DNA of 5,877 nucleotides from Paracoccaceae bacterium (GTDB taxonomy: Bacteria; Pseudomonadota; Alphaproteobacteria; Rhodobacterales; Rhodobacteraceae): positions 1 to 5,877 of the forward strand of contig JALQYS010000239.1 in assembly GCA_023254015.1 (NCBI GenBank), given 5' to 3'. Position numbers and translations under genes: made by a program. A model generated the notes under the pieces. It made no database searches. It was not told the origin of the DNA and was given only the letters and a program-made list of their open reading frames with translations. Positions within the stretch are counted from its first letter, which is position 1; every line of letters begins with the position of its first letter. This document shows positions 1 through 5,736 of the stretch, one piece after another.

Positions 1-61
1 GTCAACGCTTCCGCGCCAACCCGTCCCGTCCCGCCGCCTTCCAGCAACCTTCCGTTTCGGT
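1..61 (-). other. Probable transcribed leader of an rRNA operon (partial, runs off the left edge)
   Basis: Read on the minus strand, this segment follows directly from the promoter at 69-97. It contains TCACCGAAACGGAAG followed by G-rich stretches (GGCGGCGGGACGGG). I recall very similar text upstream of 16S rRNA genes in Rhodobacteraceae, but that is memory, not an alignment. No convincing protein is encoded on either strand: the plus-strand frames give only Arg/Pro-rich peptides. If the call is right, the 16S gene starts within a few hundred bases to the left of the window and is transcribed leftward, in the same direction as the amidohydrolase gene. It could instead be the leader of another strongly expressed gene. 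Confidence 0.42.
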
Positions 62-97
62 GAGGCGGTATCTAGGCCCCATCACTCCCCCACGCAA
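62..97 (-). promoter_or_regulatory. Strong sigma-70-type promoter firing leftward, rRNA-operon-like
   Basis: On the minus strand the -35 element is TTGCGT (92-97) and the -10 element is TAGATA (69-74), separated by exactly 17 bases; transcription would start near 62. In the alphaproteobacterial form the boxes read CTTGCG and CTAGAT, close to the CTTGAC-N17-CTATAT consensus known from rhizobia. A/T-rich tracts lie upstream (101-106 and 121-160), which could serve as UP-element or activator sites, as expected for an rRNA promoter. The spacing and box quality are seen directly; the rRNA assignment is inference from the downstream leader. Confidence 0.58.
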
Positions 98-123
98 GAC
101 CAAAAATGACAGACACATGACGA

Positions 124-160
124 TTTTCTTGCCCGGCCCGATTTCGGCGTTGTTTTCTTG
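124..160. repeat. Pair of direct repeats TTTTCTTG upstream of the leftward promoter
   Basis: TTTTCTTG occurs at 124-131 and again at 153-160, 29 bases apart. On the minus strand these read CAAGAAAA and lie about 27 and 56 bases upstream of the -35 box at 92-97. An A/T-rich repeated element at this distance could bind an activator such as Fis or the RNA polymerase alpha C-terminal domain, but eight-base identity in this A/T-rich patch may be chance. Confidence 0.25.
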
Positions 161-198
161 GGGTTTGAGAAGGGGCTTTCAGGTATCGAGCCAAGACA

Positions 199-220
199 AA
201 GGGGGCACGCGGCCCCCCTT
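199..220 (-). terminator. GC-rich hairpin, probable terminator of the amidohydrolase transcript
   Basis: AAGGGGG (199-205) pairs with CCCCCTT (214-220) around a short GC-rich loop, with one extra C. Read on the minus strand, the stem is followed by TTTGTCTT, a weak U-tract. It lies 45 bases beyond the amidohydrolase stop codon and upstream of the leftward promoter, where a terminator would isolate that promoter from read-through. The U-tract is imperfect, so termination is inferred. Confidence 0.45.
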
Positions 221-225
221 CCCTG

Positions 226-254
226 CCCGTCCGGGCAATTCCCGAACGGGTTTT
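226..254 (+). terminator. Ten-base-pair hairpin followed by TTTT
   Basis: CCCGTCCGGG (226-235) pairs with CCCGAACGGG (241-250) with one C/A mismatch and a CAATT loop; TTTT follows at 251-254. By shape it is an intrinsic terminator for plus-strand transcription, which would protect the 3' end of the amidohydrolase gene from antisense reading. On the minus strand it begins 14 bases after the amidohydrolase stop, so it may also cap that mRNA together with the hairpin at 199-220. Confidence 0.45.
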
Positions 255-264
255 CCGCCGAATC

Positions 265-1926
265 TCAGCTGCTTCCCGGCGCTTGATGGGTGATCTGCCC
301 CCCCGAAACCGTCAGAGCGATTCCCGTCTGGCCGATTTTCTCTGCCGGAATCGACTCAATATCCCCGTCGATCATCACCAGATCGGCCGCCATCCCCGGT
401 TTCAGGGTGCCGGTGACGTCCTCAAGATGCGCCGCCCAGGCACCGCCGGCCGTATAGGCGTAAAGCGTGTCCATCAGGCTGACCCGCTCATCCTGACATC
501 CCTCATAGGGCTGCCGGGTCATCGCCGCCTGAATGCCCCGCATCACCGAGACATCCGTCACCGGCCAATCGCTGGCAAAAGCCAGCGGCGCGCCATGATC
601 GCGCAGCGTCTTCCACAGATAGGCATCGCGCCAGCGGCCCCGGTGGAAGACATGGTCCATTGTCGACATCGGGAAATCCATTGCCCCCGGCGGGTGCGGA
701 GGTTGCACCGAAGCGGTGATGCCCAAGGCCCCCAGACGCGGAACATCGGCCCGGTCGATCAGCTCGATATGTTCGATCCGATGCCGGCTGTCGCGCTTGC
801 CATTGCGCTGTTCCGCCGCCTCATAGCCGTCAATCGTCTGGCGCACGGCGGCATCGCCGATGGCATGAACCGCGATCTGCAGGCCGCGCTTGTCGATCTC
901 GGTGCAGATGTCCTTGAACCGCTCCAGCTCGAACAAGGGCTCGGCCCGTTCCATCGTGCCGGGATAGGCGTTCAGCATATAGGCGGTGCGGCTGTCGACC
1001 ACGCCATCCATGAACATCTTCACAAAGCCGCTGCGCACCCAGTCGCCCGTGAACTCTGCCGCCATGGCGCTGGCCCGCTCCAGTTCGGACAGGTCCATAT
1101 GCGGTTTCATGTGGAAGGGCACGACAACGCGGGCAGTCAACCGGCCCTCGTCGGCCATCTCTTTGAGGAGCACACAGGTATAGCGGTTGCCATCCATGTT
1201 CACCATCGAGGTGATGCCATGCGCCGCGCAATGCGCCAGACCCGCCGCCACCTTGTCCTTGTCCGCCCCCCGCATCGCAGCATCGGGCCAAGGGGCAGGC
1301 TCGCCCCCCGTGGCGATGCCCAGCTGCAGATGCGCCTCGCCGCCCAGCGCCAGAATGGGGCCAAAAGCCTCGAACTCACGCAGCTCGCCCGTGGCCGTGC
1401 CATCCTCGCCCATCACCACGATATGGCCCGGAGGCGTCTGCGCCCCGTGCAGGATCCCCGCTGCCGTCAGCGCCGCCGTATTGGCCCAGACCGTGTGATG
1501 ATCCGGCGACATCATGGCAATCGGCCGGTCGGCGATCACCCGGTCCAGATCATGCCGCGTCACCGGATGGTCCAGAATCTCGTAGGCCGCCCCCTGCGCC
1601 ATCAAGAGCGGCCGGTCCGCGTTCCTGCCGGCATAATCCAGAAAGGCCGCCTTCAGCGCGTCGAACCCATGCACGCCGCCCAGTTGCAGCTGCACGAGTT
1701 CTGCCCCACCCAGCACCAGGTGCAGATGGCTTTCCACAAAGCCCGGCATCACCGTGCGGCCGCCGGCATCGATCACCCGACAGCCCGGCCCCGCCAGCGT
1801 CTCGATCTCGGCGCTCGCGCCCACCGCCAGCACCTTGCCCCCTGCCAGAGCCACCGCCTCGGCGCGCGGACAGGCCGGGTCCATGGTCAGAACCCGCGCA
1901 TTCGTCACGATCATGTCAGCAGCCAT
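265..1926 (-). CDS. YtcJ-like metal-dependent amidohydrolase (Amidohydro_3 family)
   Basis: This 553-residue protein belongs to the amidohydrolase superfamily, YtcJ-like branch, cytoplasmic with no signal peptide. All expected metal-site elements appear in order: HLHL (H67, H69) after strand 1, K303 in VKMFMDG, H354 in AVHAIGD, H386 in RIEHIEL, and D453 in SDWPV. The N- and C-terminal segments (about 1-60 and 500-550, including GTLKPGMAADLVMID) form the composite beta-sandwich typical of these enzymes. Length matches the family (about 530-570). The ATG at 1926 is chosen because AAAGGAAAA lies just upstream on the minus strand; an ATG four codons in is less well placed. Members hydrolyse C-N bonds of amides, formamides or cyclic substrates, but the substrate cannot be told from sequence. 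It appears monocistronic, transcribed toward the leftward promoter and separated from it by hairpins. No clear promoter is visible upstream. Family assignment is firm; physiological role is unknown. Confidence 0.93.
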   Translation of the reverse strand: MAADMIVTNARVLTMDPACPRAEAVALAGGKVLAVGASAEIETLAGPGCRVIDAGGRTVMPGFVESHLHLVLGGAELVQLQLGGVHGFDALKAAFLDYAGRNADRPLLMAQGAAYEILDHPVTRHDLDRVIADRPIAMMSPDHHTVWANTAALTAAGILHGAQTPPGHIVVMGEDGTATGELREFEAFGPILALGGEAHLQLGIATGGEPAPWPDAAMRGADKDKVAAGLAHCAAHGITSMVNMDGNRYTCVLLKEMADEGRLTARVVVPFHMKPHMDLSELERASAMAAEFTGDWVRSGFVKMFMDGVVDSRTAYMLNAYPGTMERAEPLFELERFKDICTEIDKRGLQIAVHAIGDAAVRQTIDGYEAAEQRNGKRDSRHRIEHIELIDRADVPRLGALGITASVQPPHPPGAMDFPMSTMDHVFHRGRWRDAYLWKTLRDHGAPLAFASDWPVTDVSVMRGIQAAMTRQPYEGCQDERVSLMDTLYAYTAGGAWAAHLEDVTGTLKPGMAADLVMIDGDIESIPAEKIGQTGIALTVSGGQITHQAPGSS

Positions 1927-1992
1927 CTGCTTTTCCTTTCATGCTGGCTCAATACCCCACGGGGGAAGTTGCCATTTTTGTAAACTGCAACG

Positions 1993-2013
1993 GCGGGGGC
2001 GTGAAACCCCCGC
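1993..2013. repeat. Perfect 7-bp GC hairpin in the divergent intergenic region
   Basis: GCGGGGG (1993-1999) pairs perfectly with CCCCCGC (2007-2013) around a seven-base loop. It lies about 67 bases upstream of the amidohydrolase start, so if transcription starts further upstream it would fold in that gene's 5' untranslated region. No U-tract follows on either strand, so it is not a standard intrinsic terminator. The rest of 1927-2226 holds no convincing gene: its open frames on both strands lack family resemblance. Confidence 0.35.
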
Positions 2014-2183
2014 TCCGTCGGCCCCGGCAAAGACAGCCGCGACTGGGGCGAATCGCAGCCAGCCAAGGCCCGGCACGGGTCTGCAAAAGCCTTCCGCCAC
2101 CGCCATGCCCCGATCCTTTTGCCGATTCCTTCGGGCATTTGATCATATTGGCACGCCCTTGTCCGCCTTTCCGCGCCCTCCTT

Positions 2184-2202
2184 GCGTCGCTTCCGACGCT
2201 TT
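2184..2202 (+). terminator. Small perfect hairpin followed by TTT upstream of the bactofilin promoter
   Basis: GCGTCG (2184-2189) pairs with CGACGC (2194-2199) around the loop CTTC, followed by TTTCCCCC. It sits 25 bases upstream of the proposed bactofilin -35 box and could stop stray plus-strand transcripts. The stem is short and the T-run is only three bases, so a terminator role is tentative. Confidence 0.25.
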
Positions 2203-2227
2203 CCCCCACCCGCACGCACCGCGCCAC

Positions 2228-2258
2228 TTGACCCGATTTCCGGCATCGGTGCTATATG
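2228..2258 (+). promoter_or_regulatory. Candidate promoter of the bactofilin gene
   Basis: CTTGACC (2227-2233) provides a -35 TTGACC, and GCTATATGG (2251-2259) provides a -10 region (CTATAT at 2252-2257, or TATATG at 2253-2258). Both boxes match the alphaproteobacterial CTTGAC/CTATAT pattern well, but the spacer is 19 bases, two longer than optimal. Transcription would start about 2264, leaving a leader of roughly 20 bases before the bactofilin ATG. Confidence 0.5.
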
Positions 2259-2284
2259 GCCTGCCGCTGCCAAGGATATGCCCG

Positions 2285-2659
2285 ATGTTTTCCAAGACCG
2301 CCGACCCGACCTCTGCCCCGCCGCGCCCGACAACGGGACAGGGAAGCAACAGCCGTTCGGTGCTTGGCCCCGATCTGAAGATCATCGGCGACATCCGCTC
2401 GACCGGCAGCATCGACCTTCTGGGCGAGGTTGAAGGCACGATCGAAGCGCGGGCGCTGACAATCGGCGGCGACGGTCTGGTGACGGGCGACATCCTGGCG
2501 GACAGCGTCGACATCAAGGGCCGCCATTCGGGCCAGATTGCCAGCCAAAGCCTGACCCTGCGCGCCAGCGCCCAGGTGACCGCGAATATCGGCTATTCGA
2601 CACTGGTGATCGAAAGCGGCGCACAGATTGAAGGCCGCTTCGCCCGCAACAAGGAGTGA
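2285..2659 (+). CDS. Bactofilin family cytoskeletal protein
   Basis: This 124-residue protein is a small bactofilin (formerly DUF583), a polymer-forming cytoskeletal protein. After a flexible Ser/Pro/Thr-rich N-terminus (about 1-24), residues 26-119 form the bactofilin core, with short repeating units typical of a right-handed beta-helix: IIGDIRSTGSIDLLGEVEG, then LVTGDILADSVDIKG, then LVIESGAQIEGRF. It ends with a short charged tail. Bactofilins assemble without nucleotide into filaments, often membrane-linked, and organise cell-wall enzymes or polar structures in other bacteria. The open frame extends far upstream, but the ATG at 2285 is chosen because AAGGA (2272-2276) lies eight bases before it, a promoter lies just upstream, and the fold begins soon after. 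The M23 peptidase gene that often accompanies bactofilins is not in the window. It converges on the thioesterase gene with only seven bases between stop codons. Confidence 0.9.
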   Translation: MFSKTADPTSAPPRPTTGQGSNSRSVLGPDLKIIGDIRSTGSIDLLGEVEGTIEARALTIGGDGLVTGDILADSVDIKGRHSGQIASQSLTLRASAQVTANIGYSTLVIESGAQIEGRFARNKE

Positions 2660-2666
2660 CCGGCCC

Positions 2667-3092
2667 TCAGCCACGCGCGGGCGGGATCGAATAGGTCAGC
2701 CCGGCGCGCGCCACAGGCTCGGGCTTGCCCTCGCTGTAAAGCATCACATCACCCACGGCCAGCGCGCGACCGAGTTTCAACACCCGCGCGACCGCCAGCA
2801 CATCCCGCCCCGACTCGGGCTTGCGCATGAAATCAATGCTGCAATTCGTCGTCACGGCCAGCGCGACCGGCCCGATCCGCGCCAGAATCGCCAGATACAT
2901 CGCCACATCGGCCAGACCGAACATCGACGGCCCCGACACCGTGCCACCAGGGCGCAGGTGCCGCCCGGCCACCTTCAGCCGCAGGACCAGTTCCTCGGGG
3001 CTGACCCGATCCACCGTGAAATCCTCAGCCACCTGCCCGAAATCGCGCGCCAGAAAGGCCTGAAGATCGGTTGCATCCATCATGAGGCCCAT
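2667..3092 (-). CDS. PaaI-family hotdog-fold thioesterase
   Basis: The product is 141 residues, the usual size of a single hotdog-fold acyl-CoA thioesterase of the PaaI/4HBT type, cytoplasmic and normally a tetramer. The signature lies at residues 48-66: RPGGTVSGPSMFGLADVAM, where the GG turn precedes the long central helix and D62 is in the place of the catalytic acidic residue. A second conserved block, NCSIDFMRKPESG followed by ARVLKLGRALAVGDV (about 83-116), forms the beta-sheet core. These enzymes release CoA from acyl- or arylacyl-CoA; the substrate cannot be specified. The start at 3092 is chosen because GGAGG stands five bases upstream; the frame stays open further back without a comparable site. 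It diverges from the crotonase-like gene across 55 bases, so the two may be co-regulated, and their shared CoA-ester chemistry fits. Confidence 0.87.
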   Translation of the reverse strand: MGLMMDATDLQAFLARDFGQVAEDFTVDRVSPEELVLRLKVAGRHLRPGGTVSGPSMFGLADVAMYLAILARIGPVALAVTTNCSIDFMRKPESGRDVLAVARVLKLGRALAVGDVMLYSEGKPEPVARAGLTYSIPPARG

Positions 3093-3147
3093 GCTTTCCT
3101 CCACCTTGTCCGGCGCACAGACTGGCCGCGAACTCCGGGGAAATGCA

Positions 3148-3936
3148 ATGACCGAACCGCTTCTTTTGCGCGATGACCGCGACCATGTCGCCTCGCTGAC
3201 CTTGAACAGCCCGGCGAATTTCAATGCGCTGTCCGACGCGCTGCTCTTGGCCCTCTCGACCGAGATTGCCCGTCTGGCAAAAGACCGCACCATCCGCGCC
3301 GTGATCGTCAAGGGCGCGGGCAAGGCCTTCTGCGCGGGCCATGACCTGAAGGAAATGCAGTCGCATCGCGGCGATGCCGACGGGGGGGCGGCCTATTACG
3401 CCCGCCTCTTCGCCGCCTGTTCAGCCATGATGCAAAGCCTGCAGGCCCTGCCGCAGGTCACCATTGCCCAGGTCCACAACATCGCCACCGCCGCCGGCTG
3501 CCAACTGGCCGCAAGCTGCGACATGGTGGTGGCCAGCAGCGGCACAAGGTTCGGTGTGAACGGCATCAACATCGGCCTGTTCTGTTCGACCCCGATGGTG
3601 GCGCTGACCCGCAAGGTGCCCCCGGCTGTCGCCTTCGAAATGCTGTCGACCGGCGAGTTCATCTCGGCCGAGCGCGCCTGCGAGGTGGGTCTGGTCAACC
3701 GCGTCACCGCGCCCGACACGCTTGAGACCGAGACCCGCAAGCTGGCCGATACCGTGGCGGGCAAGCTGGCCAAGGCCACGCGGATCGGCAAGGCGGCCTT
3801 TTATGACCAACTGGCCCTTTCCACCGCCGAGGCCTATGCCCTTGCCGGCCGGGCCATGGTCGACAACATGATGAACCCCGACACGAACGAAGGCATCTGC
3901 GCCTTTCTGGAAAAGCGCCCGCCGACCTGGGGATGA
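3148..3936 (+). CDS. Enoyl-CoA hydratase/isomerase (crotonase) family protein, ECHDC3-like
   Basis: The product is 262 residues, full length for a crotonase. The CoA-binding and oxyanion-hole segment AFCAGHDLKEM lies at about 60-70, and the second oxyanion segment HNIATAAGCQLAASCDMVVAS at about 110-130. Canonical hydratases carry two catalytic glutamates (Glu144 and Glu164 in the rat enzyme). Aligned by eye, these positions are Q119 (in GCQLA) and G139 (in FGVNGINIG), so both are absent. The motif GINIGLFCSTPMVALTR matches the ECHDC3 subgroup, whose reaction is not well defined. Ordinary 2-enoyl-CoA hydration is therefore doubtful; CoA-ester binding remains likely. The ATG at 3148 is preferred because GGGGA (3137-3141) stands six bases upstream and the conserved fold begins within a dozen residues; the frame is open further upstream. 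The neighbouring divergent thioesterase supports a role in acyl-CoA metabolism. No confident promoter is seen in the 55-base gap, although TTGTCC near 3106 is a weak candidate. Confidence 0.9.
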   Translation: MTEPLLLRDDRDHVASLTLNSPANFNALSDALLLALSTEIARLAKDRTIRAVIVKGAGKAFCAGHDLKEMQSHRGDADGGAAYYARLFAACSAMMQSLQALPQVTIAQVHNIATAAGCQLAASCDMVVASSGTRFGVNGINIGLFCSTPMVALTRKVPPAVAFEMLSTGEFISAERACEVGLVNRVTAPDTLETETRKLADTVAGKLAKATRIGKAAFYDQLALSTAEAYALAGRAMVDNMMNPDTNEGICAFLEKRPPTWG

Positions 3937-3969
3937 GGCTATCGGGCAGCCCTCTGCCGCACGCCCCGC

Positions 3970-3987
3970 CCCCTTTGTCGAAAGGGG
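3970..3987. terminator. Hairpin between convergent crotonase and MFS genes
   Basis: CCCCTTT (3970-3976) pairs perfectly with AAAGGGG (3981-3987) around GTCG. A smaller stem, GGCAG/CTGCC (3945-3958), lies closer to the crotonase stop. They fill the 67-base gap between two converging genes, where bidirectional terminators are common. No U-run follows on either strand, so termination may be weak or factor-dependent. Confidence 0.4.
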
Positions 3988-4003
3988 CTGGGGGCTACGG
4001 GGG

Positions 4004-5191
4004 TCACCCCTCGCCCCGATGCCGCCCCAAAAGCCAAAGGCCGATGGCCATGCCTGCAGCAGCCATCACAAGGCAGGCCGCATAGATCATCCCCGGACCG
4101 CCCATATGCAACAGCGCCGCACCAAAGCTTGGCGCAGCCGCCGAGGCGAGGATGGGCGTCACCGCCACCGCGCCCGAGATCGTTCCAAACCCACGGCGCC
4201 CCAGGAGATCGGCCACCAGCATCGGCCGCAGGTTCGACAAAAGCCCCGCCCCCGCGCCCTGCAACAGGGCAAAGACAAAGATCAGCGCCGGCAGCCAGCC
4301 CGCGCCCCACAGGATCACCCCGGCCGCCAGCACCGCGCCCAGTGACCACAGGCTGGCCCTTGCGTTGGAAATCCGCGCGGCAAAGGCCAAAAGCATCGCC
4401 CGCCCGGCCACCTGCGACGGCCCGATGCAGGCTGCCGCAATCGTGGCCATCCCCGCACTTGCGCCCCGGTCCTGGAACAGCATCAGGATGAAGGTCAAAA
4501 GCACCCCGTGGTTCAGCCAGATCATTCCGAAAATCGCCGAGATCGCCCAGAAGGCCGGACGGCGCAGCGCGGCCGCCAGCGCGCCGGGCTCCGGCGGATG
4601 ACGGCGCGGCGCCTCGGCCCGCTCCATCCGACGCAGGCGGCGCACCGCCCAGATGTTCACGGGCACCGCCCCGAAAAGGATCAACAGGGCAAAGCCGATC
4701 AGCGCCCCCTGCCCGCCGAAATGCCGCGCAAGGGCATCGCCGAGGGGAAAGGTCAGAGTGCCCGAAAAGCCCGCGACCAGCGTCACTCGGGTGATCGCCA
4801 GCCGGGCGCCGTCTCCCAGGCGCCGGGTCAGGAAGGCAAAGCAGGTCTCATAAAGGCAGGTCGCCTGCGCCACGCCCAGAACCGCCCAGATCGCCAGCCA
4901 CCAACCGACCGAGGGGGCAAAGCCCAGGGCGGCCACGCCCAGCGCCGCCAGAAGGGGCATCCAGGTCAGCATCTCGCCGCCCCAACCCCTGTCCACCCAA
5001 CGCCCGGTAAAGGGCGTCAACGCCGCCATCACCAGAAAGCCCAAGGTCGGCCCGGCTGCCAGCTCCGCCGCCGTCCAGCCGGTTTCGGCCAGCAGGTCGG
5101 GCAGGATTGCCGGAAAGGCATAATAGACCCCGGCATAGGTCAGCGTCTGCCCGACGGCCAGACCATAAACCGGGGCCCTGGCCTGGCTCAC
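4004..5191 (-). CDS. Major facilitator superfamily (MFS) transporter
   Basis: This 395-residue inner-membrane protein shows about twelve hydrophobic segments, in two groups of six separated by a charged Arg/Glu/Pro-rich cytoplasmic loop (about 184-210). An MFS motif-A-like element, GRWVDRG (63-69), follows the second helix. The early segment YAFPAILPDLLAETGWT resembles MFS members with a GW motif after helix 1, a group that includes organic-acid carriers, but this does not fix the substrate. The start is a GTG at 5191-5189 that overlaps the stop codon of the upstream peptidase gene (GTGA), a sign of translational coupling, so both would be made from one mRNA. A peptide- or amino-acid-related substrate is a guess from that linkage only. 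The C-terminus (GRHRGEG) is complete. Confidence 0.9.
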   Translation of the reverse strand: MSQARAPVYGLAVGQTLTYAGVYYAFPAILPDLLAETGWTAAELAAGPTLGFLVMAALTPFTGRWVDRGWGGEMLTWMPLLAALGVAALGFAPSVGWWLAIWAVLGVAQATCLYETCFAFLTRRLGDGARLAITRVTLVAGFSGTLTFPLGDALARHFGGQGALIGFALLILFGAVPVNIWAVRRLRRMERAEAPRRHPPEPGALAAALRRPAFWAISAIFGMIWLNHGVLLTFILMLFQDRGASAGMATIAAACIGPSQVAGRAMLLAFAARISNARASLWSLGAVLAAGVILWGAGWLPALIFVFALLQGAGAGLLSNLRPMLVADLLGRRGFGTISGAVAVTPILASAAAPSFGAALLHMGGPGMIYAACLVMAAAGMAIGLWLLGRHRGEG

Positions 5192-5736
5192 AGCGCGTAA
5201 AGCCCGGCGAACTTGGCCTCGAGATAGTCAAGAAGCGGCCCCTCATGCGGATCAAAGCCGCAGGCATGGGCAATCGTGGCGCGCGGTTCGCGCAAGGCCC
5301 CGTGGCGTTGCAGGTTTTCCCGCAGCCAGCCCGTCGCCGCCGAAGTATCGCCTTGGGCCAACTGGTCATCCAGATCGGGAACCGCCGCACGCAGCGCCTG
5401 ATGCAGACAGCCGGCATAGACATTTCCCAACGTATAGGTCGGAAAATAGCCGAAGAGCCCGCAGGACCAATGCACATCCTGCAACATGCCATGGGCGGGG
5501 CGATCTACCGCCACCCCGAAATCGGCCTTGAAGCGGTCGTTCCAGGCGGCCTCCAGATCGCCCACGGTCAGATCGCCCCGGATCAGCGCGCGCTCCAGAT
5601 CGAACCGCATCATGATATGCAGATTGTAATGCACCTCATCGGCCTCGGTGCGGATGAAGCCGGGCTGCACGCGATTGACCGCGGCAAAGAACTCCTCGTC
5701 GCTGCGCGGGCCGAATTCCCCGAAGCGTTCCCGCAT
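5188..5736 (-). CDS. M32 family metallocarboxypeptidase, C-terminal fragment (5'-truncated)
   Basis: The 182 readable residues match the C-terminal third of M32 carboxypeptidases (thermostable carboxypeptidase Taq type), cytosolic zinc enzymes of about 490-500 residues that remove C-terminal amino acids. Clear family motifs are TEADEVHYNLHIMMRFDLE (30-48) and LQDVHWSCGLFGYFPTYTLGN (85-105), and the end (YLEAKFAGLY) is the normal C-terminus. The HEXXH zinc-binding motif and everything before it are missing. The ATG at 5736 has no Shine-Dalgarno sequence, and the upstream DNA in another frame encodes MmsA residues, so 5736 is where the open frame can begin, not a natural start. Homology may extend a few codons further (CQM). 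As it stands the product could not be an active peptidase. Its stop overlaps the MFS start, an intact operon arrangement on that side. Codon use is GC-rich like the rest of the window, so this part belongs to the main genome and the break lies upstream. Confidence 0.85.
   Translation of the reverse strand: MRERFGEFGPRSDEEFFAAVNRVQPGFIRTEADEVHYNLHIMMRFDLERALIRGDLTVGDLEAAWNDRFKADFGVAVDRPAHGMLQDVHWSCGLFGYFPTYTLGNVYAGCLHQALRAAVPDLDDQLAQGDTSAATGWLRENLQRHGALREPRATIAHACGFDPHEGPLLDYLEAKFAGLYAL

Noticed and set aside
60..293. 77-codon plus-strand open frame at the left edge
   Set aside because: It runs antisense across the leftward promoter, both hairpins and the end of the amidohydrolase gene; the peptide is low-complexity Arg/Pro-rich with no family resemblance. 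Similar peptides are probably translations of rRNA leader antisense.
283..1983. 566-codon plus-strand open frame opposite the amidohydrolase
   Set aside because: It is a shadow of the GC-rich amidohydrolase gene: His/Arg/Pro-rich, no recognisable domain, while the opposite strand carries a complete enzyme with all metal-site motifs.
1946..1995. Sigma-54 or sigma-70 promoter for the amidohydrolase
   Set aside because: TGGCAAC and TTTACA occur on the minus strand, but neither has a partner element at proper spacing, so no promoter is called.
1754..2284. N-terminal extension of the bactofilin frame to an ATG at 1754
   Set aside because: It would overlap the amidohydrolase start on the other strand and add about 177 residues without domain character; promoter, ribosome site and fold all point to the ATG at 2285.
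1911..2333. Minus-strand frames of 140 and 92 codons in the divergent intergenic region
   Set aside because: They overlap the bactofilin start or its promoter, have no family resemblance, and are Arg/Gly-rich as expected of chance frames in GC-rich DNA.
4508..5200. 230-codon plus-strand frame opposite the MFS gene
   Set aside because: The peptide is Gln/Arg/Pro/His-rich without domain features; the opposite frame encodes twelve regular hydrophobic helices.
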